Part shown: positions 41,742 to 50,975 of the stretch, piece by piece
Numbering within the stretch: the first letter of the stretch is position 1
Layout: every line of letters starts with the position of its first letter
Assembly (NCBI GenBank): GCA_963669405.2
Contig: CAXXHF010000002.1
Coordinates: 744,001-808,000, forward strand
Length of the DNA: 64,000 nucleotides
From: Aureisphaera sp963669405
GTDB taxonomy: Bacteria > Bacteroidota > Bacteroidia > Flavobacteriales > Flavobacteriaceae
Direction of reading: 5' to 3'
Notes under the pieces: generated by a model
What the model was told of the DNA's origin: nothing
What the model saw: only the letters and a program-made list of their open reading frames with translations
Databases searched by the model: none
Position numbers and translations under genes: made by a program

Positions 41742-42943
41742 AAGAAACCCTGAAAAAGCTTGGGCCCGGATTTTTATTCGCTGGAGCTGCTATTGGAGTA
41801 TCCCATCTTGTTCAGTCTACACGAGCAGGGGCAGATTTTGGATTTGGATTGTTATGGGCGTTATTATTAATCAATGTGGTAAAGTATCCTTTTTTTGAAT
41901 TTGGACCCCGCTACGCAAGTGCTACTGGTGAAAGCCTCTTAAAAGGTTACGAAAAAATGGGCAGAGGCGTATTAATTACGTATTTCGTAGTAACTTTTGC
42001 CACCATGTTTACCATACAGACTGCTGTAACTATCGTTACTGCTGGAATTGCATCTTCATTATTTGGAGGCAGCCCAAAGATATGGACCGCTATAATCATA
42101 GGTATTTGTTTCACCATTTTACTATTAGGAAGGTATAAAGTGCTGGACAGCCTCATGAAGGTTATCGTTATTGGTCTAACTATAAGTACCATCATGGCAG
42201 TCTCATTGGCGTTTCAAGAAGTTGAGAGCATTAGTTTTGCACAAGTTATTCCAGATAATGCTGTTTCTATTGGTTTCTTAATTGCTTTTATGGGTTGGAT
42301 GCCAGCTCCTTTAGACATTTCTATTTGGCAAAGCATCTGGACGGTAGAGAAGAAAAAAATTGATCCTAGTATTACCCCATCGCAATCCCGCTTTGATTTC
42401 AATGTTGGGTACATTGCAACGACAATATTGGCTATAGGCTTTGTGACTTTAGGAGCATTGATCATGTTTAATAGCGGTAGTCAATTTTCTTCCAATGGTA
42501 CTGAATTTGCCAATCAGTTGGTAGCTATGTATACATCAAGCCTGGGTGATTGGGCAAAAGCCATCATAGGTGTTGCTGCATTAACAACTATGTTTAGCAC
42601 ATCACTTACCACGTTGGACGCTTCGCCAAGGGTGATGCATAGAACCAGCGAGATATTTATGAAACGTTCACTAACCAAAGGATATCTTATATGGCTTTTG
42701 GTTCTTGTATTTGGGACTTTATTCATTTTTTTCTTTTTCATTGCCGAAATGGGACTCCTTATAAAAATAGCCACAGTACTTTCCTTTTTAACGGCACCCT
42801 TCTACGCCATTATTAATTATAGGCTCATTACTGGAAAACACACCCCTTCTGCAGCTAGACCAAACCTTAAATTCAAATTATACAGCCTTATTTCTATTGT
42901 TATTTTAATAGGTTTTAGTGTTTGGTACCTGTATATGATTTAA
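41738..42943 (+). CDS. NRAMP-superfamily-like transporter lacking metal motifs
   Basis: 401 aa, 11 membrane helices. The N-terminus LGPGFLFAGAAIGVSHLVQSTRAGADFG aligns with the NRAMP start, but the TM1 DPGN motif is replaced by AIGVSH (about 18-23) and TM6 MPH by WMPAPLDI (about 187-194). Canonical Mn/Fe transport is therefore doubtful; related divergent SLC11 groups move other ions. The start is a TTG overlapping the sigma stop by 4 nt, so it is coupled to that gene. Confidence 0.85.
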   Translation: MKETLKKLGPGFLFAGAAIGVSHLVQSTRAGADFGFGLLWALLLINVVKYPFFEFGPRYASATGESLLKGYEKMGRGVLITYFVVTFATMFTIQTAVTIVTAGIASSLFGGSPKIWTAIIIGICFTILLLGRYKVLDSLMKVIVIGLTISTIMAVSLAFQEVESISFAQVIPDNAVSIGFLIAFMGWMPAPLDISIWQSIWTVEKKKIDPSITPSQSRFDFNVGYIATTILAIGFVTLGALIMFNSGSQFSSNGTEFANQLVAMYTSSLGDWAKAIIGVAALTTMFSTSLTTLDASPRVMHRTSEIFMKRSLTKGYLIWLLVLVFGTLFIFFFFIAEMGLLIKIATVLSFLTAPFYAIINYRLITGKHTPSAARPNLKFKLYSLISIVILIGFSVWYLYMI

Positions 42944-43005
42944 GATTGAATATTTTCTATTGATTTTTCAAAATAGGACAGTTGGATTTTGGGGTTTTTA
43001 AGTAG

Positions 43006-43013
43006 TATCTTTG
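43006..43013 (+). promoter_or_regulatory. TAnnTTTG promoter box for lipA
   Basis: TATCTTTG ends 7 nt before the lipA ATG. A TTG at 42982-42984 is about 21 bp upstream, the usual place for the -33 element, so this is one of the better promoters here. Confidence 0.55.
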
Positions 43014-43020
43014 CACAGCT

Positions 43021-43893
43021 ATGGAAACAACATCCCTAGAAATACAAAAACCTACTCCAAAGCCAAAATGGCTTAGGGTGAAATTGCCTACGGGTAAAAA
43101 ATACACGGAGCTTCGTGGTTTGGTAGACAAATACAACCTCCACACCATATGTACTTCTGGAAGCTGTCCCAATATGGGAGAATGCTGGACAGAGGGTACT
43201 GCAACGTTCATGATTTTGGGGAATATCTGTACCCGTTCCTGCGGGTTTTGTGGTGTAAAAACCGGTAGACCCGAGTCGGTGGACTGGGATGAACCTGAAA
43301 AAGTAGCTCGTTCTATTAAATTGATGGACATTAAGCATGCCGTCGTTACTTCGGTAGATCGGGATGATCTTAAGGATATGGGGTCCATTATATGGGCAGA
43401 AACAGTAAAAGCTATCCGAAGGATGAACCCTGAAACTACTTTGGAAACACTTATTCCAGATTTTCAAGGTAACACCCGTAATATTGATAGAATTATAGCA
43501 GTAGCCCCCGAGGTGGTTTCACATAATATGGAAACTGTAAAAAGGCTCACTAGAGAAGTACGGATTCAGGCCAAATATGAACGCAGTCTTGAAGTACTTC
43601 GATACCTGAAACAACAAGGCATCAATAGAACTAAAAGTGGAATTATGCTTGGTTTGGGAGAAACGGAAGCCGAAGTGTTACAAACCATGGAAGATTTGCG
43701 AAATGTAGACTTAGATATTGTTACGATAGGACAATACCTTCAGCCTTCCAAAAAACATTTGCCCGTAAAAGAGTTTATTACCCCAGAACAGTTCAAAAAA
43801 TATGAAGAAATCGGATTGGAGATGGGCTTTCGTCATGTAGAAAGCGGTGCTTTGGTGCGATCTTCATACAAAGCACAAAAACATCTTACTTAA
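43021..43893 (+). CDS. lipA: lipoyl synthase
   Basis: 290 aa radical SAM enzyme. It has the auxiliary cluster motif CTSGSCPNMGEC (Cys44, 49, 55) and the SAM cluster motif CTRSCGFC (Cys70, 74, 77), then the C-terminal RSSY (about 280). It inserts two sulfurs into octanoyl groups on E2 and H proteins. gap follows after 9 nt. Confidence 0.96.
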   Translation: METTSLEIQKPTPKPKWLRVKLPTGKKYTELRGLVDKYNLHTICTSGSCPNMGECWTEGTATFMILGNICTRSCGFCGVKTGRPESVDWDEPEKVARSIKLMDIKHAVVTSVDRDDLKDMGSIIWAETVKAIRRMNPETTLETLIPDFQGNTRNIDRIIAVAPEVVSHNMETVKRLTREVRIQAKYERSLEVLRYLKQQGINRTKSGIMLGLGETEAEVLQTMEDLRNVDLDIVTIGQYLQPSKKHLPVKEFITPEQFKKYEEIGLEMGFRHVESGALVRSSYKAQKHLT

Positions 43894-43902
43894 TCCTTTT
43901 TT

Positions 43903-44901
43903 ATGAAAAGCCCTATAACGATTGGTATTAACGGTTTTGGGCGCATTGGACGAAATCTATTTCGACTCCTTATAGACCATCCTTTTATTAAGGTTGTAGC
44001 CATAAATGATATTTCCGATGCACGAACGTTAAGTCATCTTCTTAAATACGATAGCATTCATGGGGTATTGGACCATGATGTACATTATACTGACCATACC
44101 ATTGAAGTTCATGGACAGACTGTTCAGTTTTCTTCAGAAAAAGATATAGCATCTATTCCTTGGGGTAATATCGATATTGTCATTGAATCAACAGGAAAGT
44201 TCAAAGATAGAACTGCTTTGGAAAAGCATCTGGAAGCAGGTGCCAAAAAAGTGATTTTATCAGTTCCTCCTACAGATGATAGCATTAAGACATTGGTGTT
44301 AGGCATAAATGACGATATATTGCAAGAAGACGATAAGATAATTTCTAACGCTTCCTGTACCACGAACAATGCTGCACCTATGTTGAAGATCATTAATGAT
44401 CTTTGCGGAATTGAACAAGCATATATTACAACGGTGCATTCATACACCACCGATCAAAGTTTACACGACCAGCCGCATAGGGATTTGAGACGCGCCCGTG
44501 CCGCTGGACAATCCATCGTACCAACAACCACTGGAGCTGCTAAAGCATTGACCAAAATTTTTCCAGATTTGGCAGATGTTATTGGAGGATGCGGTATTCG
44601 TGTACCTGTCCCAAATGGCTCATTAACCGATATTACCTTTAATGTTTCAAAAAATACCAGTATTCAAGAAATAAACAATGCTTTTAAGCTAGCCGCCGAA
44701 AACGAATTAAAAGGTATAGTACAATACACGGAAGACCCTATTGTTTCTATTGATATCGTGGGAAACCCCCATTCTTGTATTTTTGATTCTGAAATGACAT
44801 CAGTAATAGGAAAAATGGTGAAAATTATTGGCTGGTATGATAATGAGATAGGATATTCGTCGAGAATTGTAGATTTAATCTTACAATTATCGAGGAAATA
44901 A
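43903..44901 (+). CDS. gap: glyceraldehyde-3-phosphate dehydrogenase, type I
   Basis: 332 aa. NGFGRIGR (about 8-15) binds the dinucleotide; AINDISDA places an Asp where NAD-dependent enzymes bind the ribose. The catalytic Cys152 is in NASCTTN and the His in TVHSYT (about 178). WYDNEIGYSSRI marks the C-terminus. Converts G3P to 1,3-bisphosphoglycerate. It is 9 nt after lipA and 31 nt before the histidine kinase. Confidence 0.95.
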   Translation: MKSPITIGINGFGRIGRNLFRLLIDHPFIKVVAINDISDARTLSHLLKYDSIHGVLDHDVHYTDHTIEVHGQTVQFSSEKDIASIPWGNIDIVIESTGKFKDRTALEKHLEAGAKKVILSVPPTDDSIKTLVLGINDDILQEDDKIISNASCTTNNAAPMLKIINDLCGIEQAYITTVHSYTTDQSLHDQPHRDLRRARAAGQSIVPTTTGAAKALTKIFPDLADVIGGCGIRVPVPNGSLTDITFNVSKNTSIQEINNAFKLAAENELKGIVQYTEDPIVSIDIVGNPHSCIFDSEMTSVIGKMVKIIGWYDNEIGYSSRIVDLILQLSRK

Positions 44902-44932
44902 CTATATTTATCGGCGAAGTACATAGAAATTA

Positions 44933-47185
44933 ATGCTTTACATTCGAAGTACATACCTACAGATTACCCTCTTTTTTGCCCTCCTACTTAGCCCCCTAAG
45001 TATGCTATGCCAACAAAAGGAGCAAGATACGTTGTCACTAATCAACAAGTATCATCAAGACGCTATGTCAGCACTTTCTGTGCAAAGCTTCGACAAAACC
45101 ATCATAAACCTAAATAAAGCCTATAAACTATCTAATTCTGTCAATTACAGCGATCAACGAATCGAGATTCTATTCAGTATAGCACAAGTAAATTACTTTA
45201 TTCAGAATTATGAAAAGGCAGCACTTGAGACACAAAAGATCATCACACTATTAGAAAAAACTGAAGACCAACAGGCCCTTGCCGAAGCGCACACCTTAAT
45301 GGGACTTATTAGTACAAGAACTGGTGAGTTTGATAAATCTGAAAGGTTTTTGCGTAAAGCAGATGACTGGTTTACCTCTACGAATGATGAAAAAAATAGA
45401 GCTAGTGTCCTTTTGGGTTTTGGGGTATTGGAATTGAAAAAAGAATTTTATAAAAACGCTGTTAATTATTTTGATGCAGCTTTGCCCCAATTTGAAGAAC
45501 CAAAATCCAAATATCAAAAAGCATTTACCCTGCTCAACAAGTCAGAAGCCCTATTCTATTTAAGTGACTCTGATGTAGAAAATAGTGTTGGGAAATCGAA
45601 AAAGGCCATGGAGGAGGCTCTTGTCCTTATAGAAGAAAACAACTATACCAAACTCGAGATAGATAGTTATAAGATTAGATCCTATATCGCTCTTAAAGAG
45701 AACAATTATACCCTAGCACAGGAAAATATGCAGATCTACGAAAGTAGAAATGACTCTCTGTATAGAGTCTATCTGAATGCCATCTCTAAAGGGATTGATG
45801 CTGAAACCAACGTGGGTGATCTTAATGAAATCATTGCCAACCAACAGGACAACATAGATAAACAACAGCGCTCCATTAATTTTGGAAAGATGACCACAGG
45901 GCTTAGTATAGCTCTTATTGTCATCCTTTCTCTTCTTACGCTCTCGTTGTACAAGAACAATAATCTTCGTGCCAAGGCTAATGAACTGTTGCAGGACAAG
46001 AATAATGAACTTCAATTGGCCAAAGAAAAAGCAGAAAAAGCTTCCTTGGCAAAAGCGCAGTTCCTTTCTACCATTACCCATGAGCTTAGAACACCTTTGT
46101 ATGCTGTAACAGGACTTACCCACTTATTACTGGAAGAAGATCCAAAACCGCACCAAAAAGAACATCTTAATTCGTTGAAATTTTCTGGGGAATACCTGCT
46201 ATCCCTCATCAATAATATTCTAGACCTCAACAAGCTCGAAGCAAATAAAGTTGAAGTAGAAAAAACCTCTTTCAATCTTAAGAAACGTACCAATGATGTA
46301 TTGGTAGCTCTTAAAAAATCTGCAGATGACAGGAAGAACAACCTGCATTTTGAATTTGATGAGAGCATTCCAGAAAAGTTAATGGGAGATCCCCTGAAGC
46401 TTTCCCAAATCCTTATCAACCTTATTGGAAACTCCTTAAAATTTACCCAGAATGGTGATGTACATGTTCGCATTCAGAAAATAGGTGAAACCAAGGATCG
46501 GGTATCGCTTCGTTTCGAAATTGAGGATAATGGAGTAGGAATTTCCAAAAAGAAGCAGAAGAGTATTTTCGAGACTTTCTCACAAGCATCTTTACAAATA
46601 AATAGGAAGTTTGGTGGAACCGGTTTAGGGCTTTCTATTGTAAAGAACTTACTAGAACTTATGGGTAGTAAGATCCAATTGGAAAGTCAACTTGGTAAGG
46701 GATCCAAATTTTGGTTTGATATCAATTTTGCAGGTATCGAGGAAATTCAGGAAAACAAGAACCCGCAAAGCATTATCTATGACGTAGATTATGTTGCCCT
46801 TGAAAACAGAAATATCTTAGTGGTAGAGGACAACAAAATCAACCAGATGATCACCAAGAAGATTCTTGAGAAGAATAAGATGAAGTGTTTGGTGGCAGAC
46901 AACGGGTCTGATGCTGTGGCTCTTGTGAAAGAAAACAACTTTGATGTCGTACTTATGGACATTCATATGCCGGGTATTAGTGGAATTGAAGCCACTCAGG
47001 AAATACGAAAATTCAATAAGGAATTGCCCATTATTGCGCTAACAGCTGTTACTATTGATGAAAACCTAGACGATTTCTATCGTGCCGGATTCAACGAAAT
47101 CATTCCAAAGCCTTTTAAGACAGAAGAATTCTTCGAAAAGATTTATCGTACTCTCGAAAATAAAAACTTACTAGTAAACAATTAG
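44933..47185 (+). CDS. TPR hybrid histidine kinase with receiver domain
   Basis: 750 aa. Signal-anchor/signal peptide (about 1-26), TPR repeats (about 35-290), a membrane helix (about 320-340), coiled coil, HisKA with ITHELRTPLYAVTG (His near 384), HATPase with NLIGNSLKFT, DNGVGIS and GGTGLGLSI, and a receiver domain (about 625-745: VVEDNKIN, VVLMDIHMPG with the phospho-Asp, IPKPFK). No HPt or DNA-binding output is attached. The TPR part is probably periplasmic sensor. The gene overlaps the convergent lpxK by 4 nt. An 11-bp repeat CGAAGTACATA flanks the start (44915 and 44945). Confidence 0.92.
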   Translation: MLYIRSTYLQITLFFALLLSPLSMLCQQKEQDTLSLINKYHQDAMSALSVQSFDKTIINLNKAYKLSNSVNYSDQRIEILFSIAQVNYFIQNYEKAALETQKIITLLEKTEDQQALAEAHTLMGLISTRTGEFDKSERFLRKADDWFTSTNDEKNRASVLLGFGVLELKKEFYKNAVNYFDAALPQFEEPKSKYQKAFTLLNKSEALFYLSDSDVENSVGKSKKAMEEALVLIEENNYTKLEIDSYKIRSYIALKENNYTLAQENMQIYESRNDSLYRVYLNAISKGIDAETNVGDLNEIIANQQDNIDKQQRSINFGKMTTGLSIALIVILSLLTLSLYKNNNLRAKANELLQDKNNELQLAKEKAEKASLAKAQFLSTITHELRTPLYAVTGLTHLLLEEDPKPHQKEHLNSLKFSGEYLLSLINNILDLNKLEANKVEVEKTSFNLKKRTNDVLVALKKSADDRKNNLHFEFDESIPEKLMGDPLKLSQILINLIGNSLKFTQNGDVHVRIQKIGETKDRVSLRFEIEDNGVGISKKKQKSIFETFSQASLQINRKFGGTGLGLSIVKNLLELMGSKIQLESQLGKGSKFWFDINFAGIEEIQENKNPQSIIYDVDYVALENRNILVVEDNKINQMITKKILEKNKMKCLVADNGSDAVALVKENNFDVVLMDIHMPGISGIEATQEIRKFNKELPIIALTAVTIDENLDDFYRAGFNEIIPKPFKTEEFFEKIYRTLENKNLLVNN

Positions 47186-48192
47186 GGAGTCCCAAACTTC
47201 TCGACAGCTTCCATAATACGTTGATTTAACGAAAATGCCTGATCATTCAGTATTTCTGTAGTAATGGGTAAGTAATACAACGCAAATTTATTCAATTTGG
47301 GTTGTAATCTCATATAATCTTTTTCCGTCGTTAAAATGATCTCCTTTTTCTTCAAGCTTTCAATTTCCGTTGCGGTAAAATGATGATGGTCCTGAAATTT
47401 TAGATGTTCAAAACTAAACTGACGCTTTTTCAAATAATTTATCAATGGACTTGGGTTTGCAATTCCTGTGACCAATGAAAAAGGCTTATCCATTAAATAC
47501 TCCAAAGGGAGTTCCTCGGCCTTTCCTTTGATGAATTTCCCGTATCCTATCCTTGAAAAATAAACATTTTGATTTGGAGTAAGGTTCATACGATACTGAA
47601 TATCCTGTAAGGTAGCATACGGGACATCTTGTGGGCACTTAGTGACAATAATAATATCCGCTCGTTTTATGCCTGCTCTGGATTCTCGAAGATTTCCTGC
47701 AGGAAGTAAATAATCATCAAGATAGAGATCATCAAAACGGGTTAATAGGATAGAAAATGATGGATGTACACGTCTATGCTGGAAAGCGTCATCCAATAAA
47801 ATGATTCCTGCTTTTTCTTTTAATTGTTCAATTCCCTCACGTCTATCTGCGCAAACCGCTACGGTAACCTCTGGGAACTTTTTTTTGAATTGCAAAGGTT
47901 CATCCCCTGCTTCTTCGGCTGTGTTCTCTACAGTTACTTCTAGGTAGCCAGTTGTTTTTCGTTTATATCCTCTACTAAGGACCGCCACATTGTATTTCTC
48001 CTTTAGAAACTGAATCAAATATTCAATCATGGGAGACTTTCCGGTACCTCCAACAGACAGATTCCCCACACAAATAATTGGGATATCATAGGCTTTACTT
48101 TCCTTCCATCCCAAATCATAAGCATGATTCCGTAAACTAGTCACACCATCATATAAAATGGAAAAAGGAAAAAGGAGTTTCCGAAAGTTCAT
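47182..48192 (-). CDS. lpxK: tetraacyldisaccharide 4'-kinase
   Basis: 336 aa. The P-loop is GNLSVGGTGKSP (about 43-54), with SRGYKRK and DDAFQHRRVHPS (about 145-156) typical of LpxK. It phosphorylates lipid A disaccharide at 4' on the inner membrane, so the organism makes lipid A. It overlaps the kinase gene's 3' end by 4 nt and is divergent from the Nif3-like gene with 45 nt between starts. Confidence 0.94.
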   Translation of the reverse strand: MNFRKLLFPFSILYDGVTSLRNHAYDLGWKESKAYDIPIICVGNLSVGGTGKSPMIEYLIQFLKEKYNVAVLSRGYKRKTTGYLEVTVENTAEEAGDEPLQFKKKFPEVTVAVCADRREGIEQLKEKAGIILLDDAFQHRRVHPSFSILLTRFDDLYLDDYLLPAGNLRESRAGIKRADIIIVTKCPQDVPYATLQDIQYRMNLTPNQNVYFSRIGYGKFIKGKAEELPLEYLMDKPFSLVTGIANPSPLINYLKKRQFSFEHLKFQDHHHFTATEIESLKKKEIILTTEKDYMRLQPKLNKFALYYLPITTEILNDQAFSLNQRIMEAVEKFGTP

Positions 48193-48237
48193 ATAACGAA
48201 ATTATACTTTTTTATCTTTACCGTAAAATATGCACCT

Positions 48238-49332
48238 ATGAAGGTTAAAGATGTAATTCATCAATTGGAAGAACTAGCTCCACTAGCCTATTCCGAAGAT
48301 TTCGACAATACAGGACTATTGGTGGGTGATTCCCAAGCCGAAGTATCTGGGATTCTGGTTACTTTGGACACATTGGAAGCTGTTGTGGACGAAGCCATTG
48401 AAAACAACTGCAACCTCATTGTAAGTTTTCACCCTATAATTTTTAAAGGATTAAAACGAATTACCGGACAAACCTATGTAGAACGGGTCGTCCTAAAAGC
48501 CATTGCCAACAATATCGCCATCTTTGCCATTCATACTGCTTTAGACAATGCCTGGAATGGTGTGAATGCCATGATGTGTAAAAAATTAGGATTACAACAC
48601 AGACAAATCCTCATTCCACAATCAGGTACCATCCACAAATTAATCACTTTTGCGCCTCACAAAGATGCTACCAACATTCGGGAAGCTCTGTTTAAGGCTG
48701 GTGCAGGAAATATTGGCAATTATAGTAATTGTAGCTTTAACAATGCCGGAATGGGTAGTTTCATGGGTAATGAGGACTCCAATCCCATAGTTGGCAACAA
48801 GGGAGAGACCCATTTCGAACCCGAGGTTCAAATAGGAGTTACCTTTCAAAAACATATAGAATCCCAAGTTTTAAAAGCACTTTTTGATACACATCCTTAT
48901 GAAGAGGTAGCCTATGAGGTTACAACGCTTAACAACACCAATCAACACATAGGCATGGGTATGGTTGGTGAATTGGAAGAACCCCTCTCTGAAGAAGACT
49001 TTCTGAAATATGCCAAAGAAGTATTTGGTACTGGATGTATAAAGCACAGTAAACTACTGGGGAAAAAGATTAAAAAAGTGGCTGTTTTAGGGGGAAGTGG
49101 AAGTTTTGCCATAAATGCAGCAATACGTAAAGGCGCCGATGCATTTATCACGGCAGACCTAAAATACCATGATTTTTTTAGTGCAGAAAATCGTATTCTT
49201 TTAACAGATGTGGGGCATTACGAAAGCGAGCAGTATACAAAAGAGTTATTAGTTGCTCACCTTAGCAAAAAAATTACTAATTTTGCAGTCGTTTTATCAC
49301 AAGTAAACACCAATCCTATTACTTATTATTAA
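48238..49332 (+). CDS. Nif3-like dinuclear metal protein
   Basis: 364 aa with the long form of the family: an N-terminal NIF3 half (NTGLLVGDSQAEVSG, then FHPIIFKG with metal His near residue 65 and HTALDNAWNGVN), a central PII-like insert (about 125-250), and a C-terminal NIF3 half (LGGSGSFAINAAIRKGADAFITADLKYHD split, then DVGHYESE with His and Glu ligands). Members are toroidal hexamers with two metals; some hydrolyse GTP, but the role is not settled. It begins 4 nt before the coiled-coil protein gene. Confidence 0.92.
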   Translation: MKVKDVIHQLEELAPLAYSEDFDNTGLLVGDSQAEVSGILVTLDTLEAVVDEAIENNCNLIVSFHPIIFKGLKRITGQTYVERVVLKAIANNIAIFAIHTALDNAWNGVNAMMCKKLGLQHRQILIPQSGTIHKLITFAPHKDATNIREALFKAGAGNIGNYSNCSFNNAGMGSFMGNEDSNPIVGNKGETHFEPEVQIGVTFQKHIESQVLKALFDTHPYEEVAYEVTTLNNTNQHIGMGMVGELEEPLSEEDFLKYAKEVFGTGCIKHSKLLGKKIKKVAVLGGSGSFAINAAIRKGADAFITADLKYHDFFSAENRILLTDVGHYESEQYTKELLVAHLSKKITNFAVVLSQVNTNPITYY

Positions 49333-49336
49333 GATT

Positions 49337-50119
49337 ATGGCAAAGAAAAAAGAAAGCACTGTAGAAGAGAAGTTAAGAGCATTGTTTGATTTACAATTAA
49401 TCGATTCTCGAGTGGACGAAATTAGAAATGTTCGTGGCGAGCTACCTTTGGAAGTGCAGGATTTGGAAGATGAAGTTGCCGGAATGAATACCCGTTTGGA
49501 AAAAATGAATGCAGATCTTTCGGTAATCGAAGAAAGCATTAAGGACAAGAAAAACCTCATTGAAGAAGCCAAAGGGTTAATTAAGAAATATACTTCTCAG
49601 CAAGACAACGTACGTAACAACCGTGAGTACAACAGTTTGAGCAAAGAAATTGAATACCAAGAATTGGAAATTCAATTGGCCGATAAACACATCAAGGAAT
49701 TCAAAGCTCAGATTGAACAAAAGAACGAAGTCATTGAGACCACAAAAGAGCGTCTAAAAGAACGTGAGACTCACCTAAAGCACAAACAAGGGGAATTAAA
49801 TGAGATTTTGGCAGAAACCGAAAAAGAAGAAGAAGCTTTGCTTAAAGAATCTGCCAAATACGAAAAAAACATTGAAGATCGCCTAGTAAACGCTTACAAG
49901 AGAATCCGCACCAATGTAAAGAACGGACTTGCCGTAGTTCCTGTAGAGAGAGGAGCTTCTGGAGGATCTTTCTTCACCATTCCACCACAAGTACAAATGG
50001 AGATTGCTTCTCGCAAAAAAATAATTACCGATGAGCACAGTGGACGTATTTTGGTAGACCCAGCCCTTGCTGAAGAAGAAAGGGAAAAAATGAACAAACT
50101 ATTCAATAAGTTGAAATAA
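49337..50119 (+). CDS. coiled-coil protein with cysteine-less zinc-ribbon remnant
   Basis: 260 aa: a long antiparallel coiled coil (about 10-195) and a C-terminal domain whose pattern (GASGGSFFTIPPQVQ ... IITDEHSGRILVDP) matches the C4 zinc ribbon normally written CGGC...IPPQ...CExCGRIL. All four cysteines are replaced here: Ser208, Ser211, Asp232 and Ser235. The fold is otherwise conserved, so it probably persists without zinc. It is coupled to the Nif3-like gene, which it often accompanies; suspected nucleic-acid or ribosome-linked role is not shown. Confidence 0.85.
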   Translation: MAKKKESTVEEKLRALFDLQLIDSRVDEIRNVRGELPLEVQDLEDEVAGMNTRLEKMNADLSVIEESIKDKKNLIEEAKGLIKKYTSQQDNVRNNREYNSLSKEIEYQELEIQLADKHIKEFKAQIEQKNEVIETTKERLKERETHLKHKQGELNEILAETEKEEEALLKESAKYEKNIEDRLVNAYKRIRTNVKNGLAVVPVERGASGGSFFTIPPQVQMEIASRKKIITDEHSGRILVDPALAEEEREKMNKLFNKLK

Positions 50120-50141
50120 GACACAACAAACAAGATATAAC

Positions 50142-50172
50142 AAAGCCTTCACAAAATTGTGAGGGCTTTTTT
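50142..50172 (+). terminator. intrinsic terminator after the Nif3/coiled-coil pair
   Basis: AAAGCCTTCACAA (50142-50154) pairs with TTGTGAGGGCTTT (50157-50169), then T. Strong. Confidence 0.8.
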
Positions 50173-50238
50173 GTTTCTTTAGGTAAGGTTTCTTGGATTA
50201 TGCGACCTATACATACAAATAAACCATATTACAAAACC

Positions 50239-50922
50239 ATGAAAAAAATTGCATTTTTAACCCTCTCATTCGTATTATTGGGTTCTAACGTATCCTGCCA
50301 GGATATGAGCCAAAAGCACAAGGAAGATGAGGCGTTGGCTCAAAAAGAACAAACTCCAATTGAAATAAAGAGTACAGACGGATATGAACGTGCCTATTTT
50401 GCCAGTGGTTGTTTTTGGTGTGTAGAAGCCGTGTATGAAAGTGTAAAAGGAGTTAAGGAATCTATTTCTGGATATAGTGGTGGCCATACCAAAAACCCCA
50501 CCTACGAATCCAGCAATACAGGCCGTACAGGACATGCTGAAGCAGTCGAAATTATCTACGACTCGTCTAAGATTACCTTTAGCGATTTGGTAGACGTTTA
50601 TTTCGGTTCACAAAATGTGACCCAGGTGAACGGACAGGGGCCCGATCATGGATCGCAATACCGTTCCATTATTTTTTACCAGAATGATGAGCAAAAAAGG
50701 ATCATTGATGAAAAAGTAAAAGAACAAGAACAGATTTATGGAGAAGGAAAAGTAGCAGCCCAAATATTGCCCTTTCAAAAGTTTTGGGTGGGAGAAGATT
50801 ACCATCAGGATTATGAAAAGAACCATCCATACAATTCATACATCTTAGGAGTATCCCTCCCAAGATTGATCAAGTTTCAACAAAAGTTCCCTCATTTATT
50901 GAAAGAAGACCAAAAACATTAA
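50239..50922 (+). CDS. msrA: peptide methionine-S-oxide reductase MsrA, lipoprotein
   Basis: 227 aa from ATG 50239, chosen because it begins a lipoprotein-type signal (MKKIAFLTLSFVLLG, Cys20); an ATG at 50200 would spoil it. The catalytic Cys58 is in GCFWCVEA, with GYSGG, HAEAVEI and the YHQDYE ending typical of MsrA. It repairs S-methionine sulfoxide in envelope proteins. A terminator follows 20 nt later; no MsrB is adjacent. Confidence 0.93.
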   Translation: MKKIAFLTLSFVLLGSNVSCQDMSQKHKEDEALAQKEQTPIEIKSTDGYERAYFASGCFWCVEAVYESVKGVKESISGYSGGHTKNPTYESSNTGRTGHAEAVEIIYDSSKITFSDLVDVYFGSQNVTQVNGQGPDHGSQYRSIIFYQNDEQKRIIDEKVKEQEQIYGEGKVAAQILPFQKFWVGEDYHQDYEKNHPYNSYILGVSLPRLIKFQQKFPHLLKEDQKH

Positions 50923-50942
50923 GAAATAAATGTAACTTGAAG

Positions 50943-50969
50943 AGCGACTTAAATAAGTCGCTTTTTTTA
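50943..50969 (+). terminator. intrinsic terminator of msrA
   Basis: AGCGACTT (50943-50950) pairs with AAGTCGCT (50955-50962), loop AAAT, then seven T. It sits just before the next ATG and shows that the longer reading frame from 50937 is not the true gene start. Confidence 0.8.
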
Positions 50970-50975
50970 TACACT

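Noticed and set aside
50200..50238. Upstream ATG for msrA
   Set aside because: It would place 13 polar residues before a clear lipoprotein signal peptide.
50937..50975. Longer start for the DUF2007-like gene
   Set aside because: These codons form the terminator hairpin of msrA.
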